A program made the translations under genes and the position numbers. This document shows positions 42,660 to 49,267 of a stretch of DNA of 64,000 bases, in pieces. The stretch comes from an uncultured Kiritimatiellota bacterium (GTDB lineage: Bacteria; Verrucomicrobiota; Kiritimatiellia; RFP12; UBA1067): the NCBI GenBank assembly GCA_934635045.1, contig CAKTZA010000005.1, positions 28,277 through 92,276 on the forward strand, given 5' to 3'. The notes under the pieces are model-generated. The model did no database searches. It was not told the origin of the DNA and saw only the letters and a list, made by a program, of their open reading frames with translations. Every line of letters starts with the position of its first letter. Positions within the stretch are counted from its first letter, which is position 1.

Positions 42660-44285
42660 CTACCGCACGACCGTCGTCTGGGGCCAGGCGAGCTTTTCCG
42701 AGATTTTCAGCTTCTGTCCGCCGAAGACGTGTTCGGCGGCGAACGCCGAGACCTCGACGGAATCGATCTTCTGGCCGCCGACGCGCAACTCGTTCTGAAG
42801 GCGCAGCGACTTCGCGATGTAGAGGGCGAAGCCGCAGAGCGCGCTCACGACCAGCGCCAGCGCAAACAGCCCGACGGCCAGCTCAATCAGGGCCTGTCCC
42901 CGGCGGGCGGGCGCGGGCGACGGGGCGGCCGACGGGGCGGTTGACGGGGCGGCTAAAGCCGCCCGCTCCGATAAAGACGCGGCGGGCGGTAAGGGCGCGG
43001 CGGCGCGTGGCGAAGATGAAGAACCTCGCCCAACCGTCGTTATCGACGCGCGCGGCGAAAACGAAGAACCTCGCCCACCCGCCGTTATCGACGCGAGTGG
43101 CGACAAAGAAACTTGCCCCACCGCCGTTATCGACGCGAGTGGCGACAAAGAAACTTGCCCAACCATCGTTATCGAAGCGGGCGGCTTCAGCCGCCCCAAC
43201 CCGGCCAGCATTTGCGCGAGCATGCCATTTGGCGCGAGGTCGCCCGCCCAGATCTCGTCGGCGTTTTTCAGCAAAAACTCGTTGCACCAGGTCGCGATCT
43301 TCTTGTTGAGCCGCGAGCCGGGCGGCTGCGGCGAGACGGTGAGCGCCCAGCCTTCGCGAATCGCCGCCGCCAGCCCCGGCACGAGTTCGCCGTCGCCGGG
43401 AATGCCCGCCGGGAAGACCGCGATCAGCGGCCGCCGCTTGGCGAGCGCGCGCCGCAGCGCCTCGCGTTCCTGCGCCGAGGTAAAGGTCGAAATCAAGACC
43501 GACCGAGGCGCGGCCGACGGGGCGGCCGACGGGGCGGCTAAAGCCGCCCGCTCCGATAAAGACGCGGCGGGCGGTAAGGGCGCGGCGGCGCGTGGCGAAG
43601 ATGAAAAAGTTTGCCCAACCATCGTTATCGAAGGGGGCGGCTTCAGCCGCCCCGCCTCCGCCCGCGCCCAGACCTTGCGCGGCCTCAGCGCGCTCGCGTA
43701 GAAGCCCTGGCTCGCGACGAAAGCGACGCGCGGGCGATTCAATAGCTCGGCGTTCCCGCGCAAATGCGCCGTACACGCGCCGTAGCGGTCGCTCGACCAG
43801 TTCGCCGGGTTCTCGCGAATGTATTTCTGCCAGCCCCTGAATTCGGCTTCGCTCGTCACGAGGTCGTCCCAGTAGTCGCGCTGCCACAGGCTTTCGCCGA
43901 TGTCTTCGATTTCGCCCGCCCGCCGCATCTGGCCATAGGCAAACGACGTGCCGCCCTTGAAGCGGCTCATCAGAAAGCCAAGATGATGCGCCCGGTTCGT
44001 CGCGCGCCAATGAATGCGCAAGAGCGCGTGAAAATGGTTGGGCATCACGACGAAATCGAAAATCTCAAGCTCTGGGTATTTGCCCGGCAATGCGCGCCAC
44101 GCCGCCTCGACCGCCCGACCGAGCGCGTTCAAGACGACCTGTTCGCCGACGACCGCCCCCAGCAGCGACTTGTTCTTCGCCACCTGCACCGTCACCGACC
44201 ACCACCCGGCACGATAGCTGATCGCCGCGTGGCGCAACGAGAGGCGGCGCACGTGCGGCGCGTTCTCTTTTTCCCTAATGGCCAT
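42660..44285 (-). CDS. RAYT-type transposase fused in frame to a TadE-like pilus protein
   Basis: One 541-residue frame. Residues 1-205 are a REP-associated tyrosine transposase (Y1/HUH fold): FDFVVMPNHFHALLRI (H84, H86), LWQRDYWDDL with a candidate tyrosine, and GWQKYIRENPANW. Residues 216-260 come from a REPIN-like insert. Residues 261-362 form a Rossmann-like domain (SVLISTFTSAQEREALRRAL, RRPLIAVFPAG, WCNEFLLKNADEIWAG) resembling DprA/SLOG proteins. Residues 364-458 are a second, expanded insert with 14-residue repeats (SITAVGQVSLSPLA). From 459 a TadE-like segment follows: RRGQALIELAVGLFAL, then one membrane helix. The TadE part has no start codon of its own. The ATG at 44285 overlaps the TadG-like gene, so the transposase is in the pilin operon. 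Confidence 0.82.
   Translation of the reverse strand: MAIREKENAPHVRRLSLRHAAISYRAGWWSVTVQVAKNKSLLGAVVGEQVVLNALGRAVEAAWRALPGKYPELEIFDFVVMPNHFHALLRIHWRATNRAHHLGFLMSRFKGGTSFAYGQMRRAGEIEDIGESLWQRDYWDDLVTSEAEFRGWQKYIRENPANWSSDRYGACTAHLRGNAELLNRPRVAFVASQGFYASALRPRKVWARAEAGRLKPPPSITMVGQTFSSSPRAAAPLPPAASLSERAALAAPSAAPSAAPRSVLISTFTSAQEREALRRALAKRRPLIAVFPAGIPGDGELVPGLAAAIREGWALTVSPQPPGSRLNKKIATWCNEFLLKNADEIWAGDLAPNGMLAQMLAGLGRLKPPASITMVGQVSLSPLASITAVGQVSLSPLASITAGGRGSSFSPRASITTVGRGSSSSPRAAAPLPPAASLSERAALAAPSTAPSAAPSPAPARRGQALIELAVGLFALALVVSALCGFALYIAKSLRLQNELRVGGQKIDSVEVSAFAAEHVFGGQKLKISEKLAWPQTTVVR
42919..43200. repeat. REPIN-like element A, with expanded internal tandem repeat
   Basis: A left REP (42947-42976: GGGCGGC-TAAA-GCCGCCC hairpin plus GCTCCGATAAAG) and a right REP in inverse orientation (43167-43197: CGTTATCGAAGC plus GGGCGGC-TTCA-GCCGCCC) bound the element. 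Left of it are three 12-base GACGGGGCGGYY units (42919-42954). Inside are three tandem 42-45 base units, each starting CGTTATCGACG (43038, 43083, 43125). All unit lengths are multiples of three, so the host reading frame stays open. Confidence 0.82.
43516..43655. repeat. REPIN-like element B (short form)
   Basis: This has the same structure as element A without the tandem expansion: two 12-base GACGGGGCGGCY units (43516-43539), left REP 43532-43561, a spacer of about 61 bases nearly identical to element A, and an inverted right REP (43623-43652). The revcomp of the right REP matches the left one in the pattern GGCGGCTRAAGCCGCC followed by CGATAA or a close variant. It sits between the transposase and Rossmann-like domains of the same ORF. 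Confidence 0.82.
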
Positions 44286-45672
44286 GCGGCGTGCCTCCCC
44301 GTCCGCCGCTGCCGCCCGTGGGACGCAGGCAGCTCGACGCATTGTACTTCAGCCACGTGCGGCCCTGCTCGCGGACGCTCGGCTTCTCCCAGTCGACGAG
44401 CTGGCGGCAGTAATAGCAGCCCTTCAGCGCGTCCGGCCCGTTCTGGAAATACGCCGGCAGGTCTTCGCGCAAATGGCGCATCCAGTCAGGGTCGGCGGTC
44501 GAGAGATCCTTGCCGCCGACGGCGTCGAGCGGCACAAGCCGCACGGCCTCGAACGCCGGCGTGACGAAACCCTTCAACGCCGTCACGACCCCGACGCCGC
44601 CGTCTGCGGCCTCGACCGTGCCGAACGGCTTTGCCGCCGCCGCCCACTTCGCGACGCGGTCTTCGTCCGATTCGAGCAGGTTCGGGATGTCGCCCAGCAC
44701 GCGGCAGATCGCCGCCGCGCCGCGCACGTCGTATTCGGGCTTGACCGGGCCGACAACGGGAAAGCGGTCGTCGCCGTCGGGATCGATCTCCCACCACCGC
44801 CGCCACAGGCCGGCCTCCGTCGTGTCGTAGAAGAACCAGACCTGGTTCTGGTTCGTGATGAGGCTTGACTGCGCGAGATCGTCGAGCGAGGCGTCCGCGA
44901 GGCGACAGACGAGCGCCGGCCCCAGCAGATCGACGGCGCTGCCCGTGCGCGGCACGAGGTGCAGCGAATAGACCTCGCTGTTCGCGCACCGCTGACGCCG
45001 CAGGGCATCGTCCGCGCGGGGCAGCGGCCCCCAGTCGCCAAAGCCCGAATAGCTGTCCAGGACGCCGGGCGCGTAGAAGTGAAACCAACACCAGTTGCGG
45101 CCCGCGACGGCGTGGTAGAACTGCGCGTTGAGCAGCAGGTGCCCCCCGGCGGCATCCATGAACTCGATGTTGTCCGGCCCGGCGTAGAGCGGCGCGCCGA
45201 TCTCGACTTCGAGGGCCTGTGCGTATTCCTCCCACGCGCCCTCCCACGGCGCGGGATACGCCTCCGGCGTCGTCACGTAGGTCGTGCGGATGTCGATGAC
45301 GTGCTGTTCCAGGATCTCGCGCATCTCGTCGCTCGGCTCGGCCCCGTTCGCCTGCGCGGCCGCGTTGCCGAGCGAGATGCCGCGCAGCGGGCCGAGGAAG
45401 CAGAGGCGCGCCTGTTCCTCCGCGAGGCGCGCGCAGGCCTCCTCGTCGTCCGCGAGCGCGGCCTTCAGATGGTCGACATTGAGCGCGCCGATCCTGTTCA
45501 GCAGCTCGGCCTGATGGCGCGCGACGGCGAGCGCCGCCGCGTCGCCCGCGTTCATCGTGCGGTTCTTGGCCGTGACCGAGAGATACGCGCCCACGTTCAT
45601 GAGCGTGAGGAACGTGATCGCGACAAGCACGAGCACAAGATAGAGCGCGACCTGTCCGTGTTGTGCCTTCAT
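44275..45672 (-). CDS. TadG-like pilus-assembly protein
   Basis: The 465-residue protein begins with a Tad/pilin-type N-terminus: a short basic start, HGQVALYLVLVLVAITFLTL (membrane helix about 7-30) and the TadG-like RTMNAGDAAALAVARHQAEL. A large extracellular domain follows without recognisable motifs, apart from several Cys and Trp residues and a glycine-rich C-terminus. Its start overlaps the TadE-like gene (ATGA, 45669-45672), and its end overlaps the transposase fusion by 11 bases. A role as a minor pilin or assembly factor at the cell surface is inferred from position and N-terminus. Confidence 0.68.
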   Translation of the reverse strand: MKAQHGQVALYLVLVLVAITFLTLMNVGAYLSVTAKNRTMNAGDAAALAVARHQAELLNRIGALNVDHLKAALADDEEACARLAEEQARLCFLGPLRGISLGNAAAQANGAEPSDEMREILEQHVIDIRTTYVTTPEAYPAPWEGAWEEYAQALEVEIGAPLYAGPDNIEFMDAAGGHLLLNAQFYHAVAGRNWCWFHFYAPGVLDSYSGFGDWGPLPRADDALRRQRCANSEVYSLHLVPRTGSAVDLLGPALVCRLADASLDDLAQSSLITNQNQVWFFYDTTEAGLWRRWWEIDPDGDDRFPVVGPVKPEYDVRGAAAICRVLGDIPNLLESDEDRVAKWAAAAKPFGTVEAADGGVGVVTALKGFVTPAFEAVRLVPLDAVGGKDLSTADPDWMRHLREDLPAYFQNGPDALKGCYYCRQLVDWEKPSVREQGRTWLKYNASSCLRPTGGSGGRGGTPHGH

Positions 45673-46157
45673 CGTCCCGCGTCATTCAGGTAGAGCGTGT
45701 GGTTCGCCTCGATGCCGGCCGCGCCGGAGAGGTCGAACGTCCACGCGCCGTCAAAGAGGTCGAAGCCGAGCGCGACCGTCGCGTCCGTGCCGTCGCCGGG
45801 ATCGACCTTCAGGCCGCCCCAGCGTTCATAGTCGAGGATGCCGCGCGCCTCCGGCTCGTGTTCGGACGCGAGGTATTCGGGAATGCGCCCGTATTCCATG
45901 CCGACGTCGAAATCCGCGCCCTCCGGCCACGTGCGCTTCCCCGCAACGGGGATGACGGCGACGCGCGCGGCCTTGCGGCACATGTAGTCGTTGAACCCGA
46001 CGGCACGGGCGCGAGCGACGCGCATCGCCGCGTGTTCAAGCAGGATCTTTCCCGTCAAGAGATAGGACAGCTTGAAGAGCGCCAAGAAGGCAAACGAGAT
46101 GATCAAGACGGCAATCACCGTCTCGACCATCGCCTGCCCTCGGCGCGCCCGCCGCAC
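45669..46157 (-). CDS. TadE-like pseudopilin
   Basis: The 162-residue protein starts MRRARRGQAMVETVIAVL, with the RGQA-x-VE motif of TadE/TadF pseudopilins, and one membrane helix (about 10-32). The rest is a predicted extracellular domain. TadE-type proteins are processed by a TadV-type peptidase and needed for Flp pilus assembly. No Tad ATPase, secretin or prepilin peptidase gene is in the window. It is 6 bases after the pilin gene at 46388. Confidence 0.75.
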   Translation of the reverse strand: MRRARRGQAMVETVIAVLIISFAFLALFKLSYLLTGKILLEHAAMRVARARAVGFNDYMCRKAARVAVIPVAGKRTWPEGADFDVGMEYGRIPEYLASEHEPEARGILDYERWGGLKVDPGDGTDATVALGFDLFDGAWTFDLSGAAGIEANHTLYLNDAGR

Positions 46158-46163
46158 GTGACG

Positions 46164-46388
46164 TCACTCCCCAAGGGAGCGAATCGAATCGGAGCTGATC
46201 GAGTCCGCCGCCGACTTCGCCTTCGACCCCTCCTCGGAGGAGAGCGCGTCCGTCGCCCCGGCGGCCTTCTTGCCGATCGCGCGGCTCAGGTAGGTGAAGA
46301 CGGCGATGAGCGACACCGCGATCAGCGCGACGATGATGATGTACTCGACCATCGTCTGACCTTTTCTCAACGTTTTCATCATGTTCAT
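46164..46388 (-). CDS. Flp-type pilin
   Basis: The 74-residue protein has the class III prepilin pattern: a short basic leader (MNMMKTLRKG), then QTMVEYIIIVALIAVSLIAV with Glu at the expected +5 position, and a Ser/Ala/Lys-rich tail. It is the probable major pilin. An AAGGAGG Shine-Dalgarno lies upstream of the ATG at 46388. Confidence 0.8.
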   Translation of the reverse strand: MNMMKTLRKGQTMVEYIIIVALIAVSLIAVFTYLSRAIGKKAAGATDALSSEEGSKAKSAADSISSDSIRSLGE

Positions 46389-46403
46389 GACTTTCCTCCT
46401 TCT

Positions 46404-46547
46404 TTAGGGGTATTCGCTTGAAACGAGCCTTTCCGTGCGGACGCCGAAGCCGACCGAACCCGAGACGAGGAATCCCAAGACGGACACCACGACAACGAGG
46501 CCCGCGAGCGCGAGCACGTATTCGAGAAGAGCCTGACCTTTCCGCAT
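46404..46547 (-). CDS. Short Flp-like pilin
   Basis: The 47-residue protein is MRKG followed by QALLEYVLALAGLVVVVSVL and a 20-residue tail. The prepilin processing pattern (G, then Q-x3-E) is clear. The frame is open to 46625, but ATG 46547 is set by the pilin leader and by the -10 box 7 bases upstream. It is the first gene of the pilus operon. Confidence 0.72.
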   Translation of the reverse strand: MRKGQALLEYVLALAGLVVVVSVLGFLVSGSVGFGVRTERLVSSEYP

Positions 46548-46554
46548 GGCACGT

Positions 46555-46560
46555 ATTATA
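46555..46560 (-). promoter_or_regulatory. Start-proximal -10 box (pilin/RAYT operon)
   Basis: TATAAT in ATTATGCTATAAT on the minus strand ends 7 bases before the ATG at 46547. No Shine-Dalgarno lies between them. It would drive both the pilin genes and the transposase fusion. Confidence 0.62.
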
Positions 46561-46626
46561 GCATAATTGCGCACCACGATTGCGGCAATTGCCGGGGGAA
46601 AGCGGACGACAGACGAGACGCGCACG

Positions 46627-49251
46627 TCAGCGCGGCGGCGCGCAGAACTTCTTCTCGAACCACTGGACGGGCAGCTCCGTCTGCGCCGCGCCCTCCCCTG
46701 AGGCCAGGTAGTCGAGAAGCGACGCGCGGAGCCGCACCTGCGCCGGATCGTCTCCGTCGATCCTGTAGCCGCAGACGAGCAGCCGCCCCTTGCCGACCTT
46801 CGCCTCGAACAGCGACGACGCCAGGAACGAGAAGTGGAAGTCGCTGACGCTCATCGTGATCAGGCGGAAGCCCTTCGGCATGTCGTCGAGACGGTGGAGG
46901 TTCGCGCCCTGAACAAGGTGGTACCACTGCCAGTCCGTCCAGTTCTCCGTCGGGAAGCCTCTGAGCGCGGGATCGCCGTCGAAGACGCAGGTTCCCAGGC
47001 TCGCGCCCAGCGGCGGACGCCAGTCCCACGTCTTGTTGCCGACCCAGTAGACCGTGCGGAAGCTGTCCTTCTCCCCGCCAACGCTCGTTCCCGTGTAGAG
47101 GACCGTGCCGCCGGACGCCAGCCGCGCGGCGGCCTCCTGCGGGTCGTCCGTCAGCAGGACGCCGTCCGGCACGGCCGCCGAACGCTCATCCGGATAGACC
47201 CAGAAGCGCCAGCGGTTCGTCCCGAAGCGGAGCTCGTGCGGGCCAAGCGCGACCGTGCCGTCCAGCGCCAGCTCGACCGTCCCGGCCTCGGCCAGGCGTC
47301 CCGGCTCGATCGGCGCGGCGGCGGCCGCCCTGCGGGCCTTCCCGTCCAGGGCGCAGGGGAAGGCCTCGCCGGCGGGGATCGCCGTCTCGCCGAGGTTCCG
47401 GACCTGGAGCCGCGCGCGGAACGTCTCGCCGCGCCGCCACGTCCACTTCGGGACGCGCGCGAGGAAGTTCGTCACGTTCCAGACCGTGCCGAAGGCGGGC
47501 AGGTCCCGGAAGCCCGGCTTGAGGTCGTAGAACGGATCGCGCCAGCCGACGAGCGCCTCGCCCTGCCCCGTGAAGTCCTGCGCGTTCAGCAGCTGCACCC
47601 CGGCGCACGACGGCGTCCGGAGGAAGCTCTCGACCTCGTCCTTGTAGATGAGCCGGCTCTGCCGCGCGGAGGCCTCGTGGAAGAGGCGGTTGAAGCGGAG
47701 CGTGCCGTGCCGTTCCGCGCACGCCTTCCAGCGGGCGATGTTGTAGGGCCTGAGGTGCCCGGTGAACTTCGAGAGGAAGTCCCACATCGGGTAGACCGGC
47801 CACTGCCCGATCTCGTGCGCCATCGTCGGGATGCCCGTCTTCGCGTACTGCGCCTCGTAGTCCCAGTCCGTCGAGGGGCGAAAGGCCTTTCGGACGAGCC
47901 CGACGCCGGGATAGCTGTGCGTGACCATGTAGTCGTCGGCGCGCGTCACCTCGCGCGCCGTCGAGACGAAGTAGAGGCGGCGGGGGTCGTCCCGCTTCAT
48001 CGCCTCGATCCACCCGGCGGCGACGTCCCACCGCGTGCCGCCGAGCTCGTTGCCGATGCCGAGCGAGAGGAAGGACGGTGAGTTGCCGTACGCCCGCGCG
48101 ATCGCCTTCAAGGCGCGCCTGACGTAGCCGTCGATCGGGAACCCGTAGCCGAGCGGATGCGGCTTCCCCTTGTCCGCCATGACCTTCGTGAAGTCCCAGT
48201 CGCCGCGCAGGTCGACCCAGATGTCGGCCTCGGGCAGCAGGTAGGCGCCCAGCTCGTCCGCCGCCTCGAACGCCGCTGCCGGCGGCGTCCAGGTGTGGAA
48301 GCGGAGGGCGTTGATGCCGTCCTCACGCTTGAGCGGGCGCAGGATCGCCAGCCACGCCTCCTTCGTGAGCGCGGGCGACCCGTCCTTCGCAAAGTTGCAG
48401 TTCTCGACGTTGCCACGGATGAAGCTGCGGACGCCGTTCACGTAGAGCGCGTGGTCTCGCGCGGCCACCGAGCGGAAGCCGAAGCGGTGCCGCACGACGA
48501 GGCCCGTCTGCGGGTCGGTCAGGACGAGGAAGTAGAGTCGCGGGTGAAACTCGCTCCAGCTTTCGGGCACGCGCGCGAGCTCGACCTCGACGGCGTTTCC
48601 GCCCGTCCGCCGGACCGTGACGCTCTCGCCCTCGACCCGCACGGTCTCGGCGTTCGCCTCGAAGCCCTCCGGCGCCTCGAAGGAGAGCGTCCGCCCGCCG
48701 GGCGCGGCGAAGATCCGCACGTCGCGCAGCGGGTTCCGCTCGCGGATCTCCATCCGTCCGAGCACGCCGTGCCAGACGCTCTGCATCTGCGGGCCGTAGC
48801 TGTGCGAGCTCTCGGAGAAGCGGTACTGGTTGGAGTTGTCGACCTCGATGCGCAGCTCGTGCTCGCCCGGCGTCGCCAGCGCGGGCGGGACGGGATGGAC
48901 GTGCGGCACGGACAGGATGTCCTCCGCGCCGAGCGAGACGCCGTCGAGAAACACCTCGCTTTTCCACATGACGCGCTCAAGGAAGACCTCGAGCGGCACG
49001 CGGCAGTCATCCTCCGTCAGCACGATCCGGCGGACGTAGGCGGCCTTTCCGAGATACTGGTACTCGCGCGTGAGGCAGCCCTTGTGAATCGACTTCGGGT
49101 CGATCTTCTCGTACTCGGCCTCCGTCATGTGCCGTCCGAGGCGAGCGTCCGCCAGCGTCCCCGGAAGCGTCAGCGTCCCCGAGACGCCGGGGCCCGAAAC
49201 CGTGTACTCGCCCGCGAGCGAGAGGGCCGCCAGGAAAAGCGCACCCGTCAT
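46627..49251 (-). CDS. Secreted GH2 glycoside hydrolase
   Basis: The 874-residue protein has a short signal sequence (about 1-14). The GH2 order is visible: sugar-binding domain (about 55-180), Ig-like domain (about 185-265) and TIM barrel (about 270-560) with acid/base E402 (LGIGNELGG) and nucleophile candidate E480 (TMAHEIGQWP). The C-terminal domain (from about 700) contains FPTENWTDWQW and VGKGRLLVCGYRI…LRASLLDYLA, a module shared with the other GH2 in this window. The ATG at 49251 has an AGGAGG Shine-Dalgarno; the in-frame extension to 49356 falls inside the GH95-like gene. It is the last gene of the second saccharide locus. Confidence 0.87.
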   Translation of the reverse strand: MTGALFLAALSLAGEYTVSGPGVSGTLTLPGTLADARLGRHMTEAEYEKIDPKSIHKGCLTREYQYLGKAAYVRRIVLTEDDCRVPLEVFLERVMWKSEVFLDGVSLGAEDILSVPHVHPVPPALATPGEHELRIEVDNSNQYRFSESSHSYGPQMQSVWHGVLGRMEIRERNPLRDVRIFAAPGGRTLSFEAPEGFEANAETVRVEGESVTVRRTGGNAVEVELARVPESWSEFHPRLYFLVLTDPQTGLVVRHRFGFRSVAARDHALYVNGVRSFIRGNVENCNFAKDGSPALTKEAWLAILRPLKREDGINALRFHTWTPPAAAFEAADELGAYLLPEADIWVDLRGDWDFTKVMADKGKPHPLGYGFPIDGYVRRALKAIARAYGNSPSFLSLGIGNELGGTRWDVAAGWIEAMKRDDPRRLYFVSTAREVTRADDYMVTHSYPGVGLVRKAFRPSTDWDYEAQYAKTGIPTMAHEIGQWPVYPMWDFLSKFTGHLRPYNIARWKACAERHGTLRFNRLFHEASARQSRLIYKDEVESFLRTPSCAGVQLLNAQDFTGQGEALVGWRDPFYDLKPGFRDLPAFGTVWNVTNFLARVPKWTWRRGETFRARLQVRNLGETAIPAGEAFPCALDGKARRAAAAAPIEPGRLAEAGTVELALDGTVALGPHELRFGTNRWRFWVYPDERSAAVPDGVLLTDDPQEAAARLASGGTVLYTGTSVGGEKDSFRTVYWVGNKTWDWRPPLGASLGTCVFDGDPALRGFPTENWTDWQWYHLVQGANLHRLDDMPKGFRLITMSVSDFHFSFLASSLFEAKVGKGRLLVCGYRIDGDDPAQVRLRASLLDYLASGEGAAQTELPVQWFEKKFCAPPR

Positions 49252-49267
49252 CTTCCTCCTCTCGTTT

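Noticed and set aside
42638..42660. Hairpin GTCGCCG…CGGCGAC just after the stop of the transposase-TadE fusion
   Set aside because: Seven-base stem with a 9-base loop and no T-tract; could be chance in GC-rich DNA.
43038..43197. Tandem 42-45 base repeats considered as a CRISPR array
   Set aside because: Units are contiguous with no unique spacers, they stay in one reading frame, and they start with the REP head sequence; no cas gene is near.
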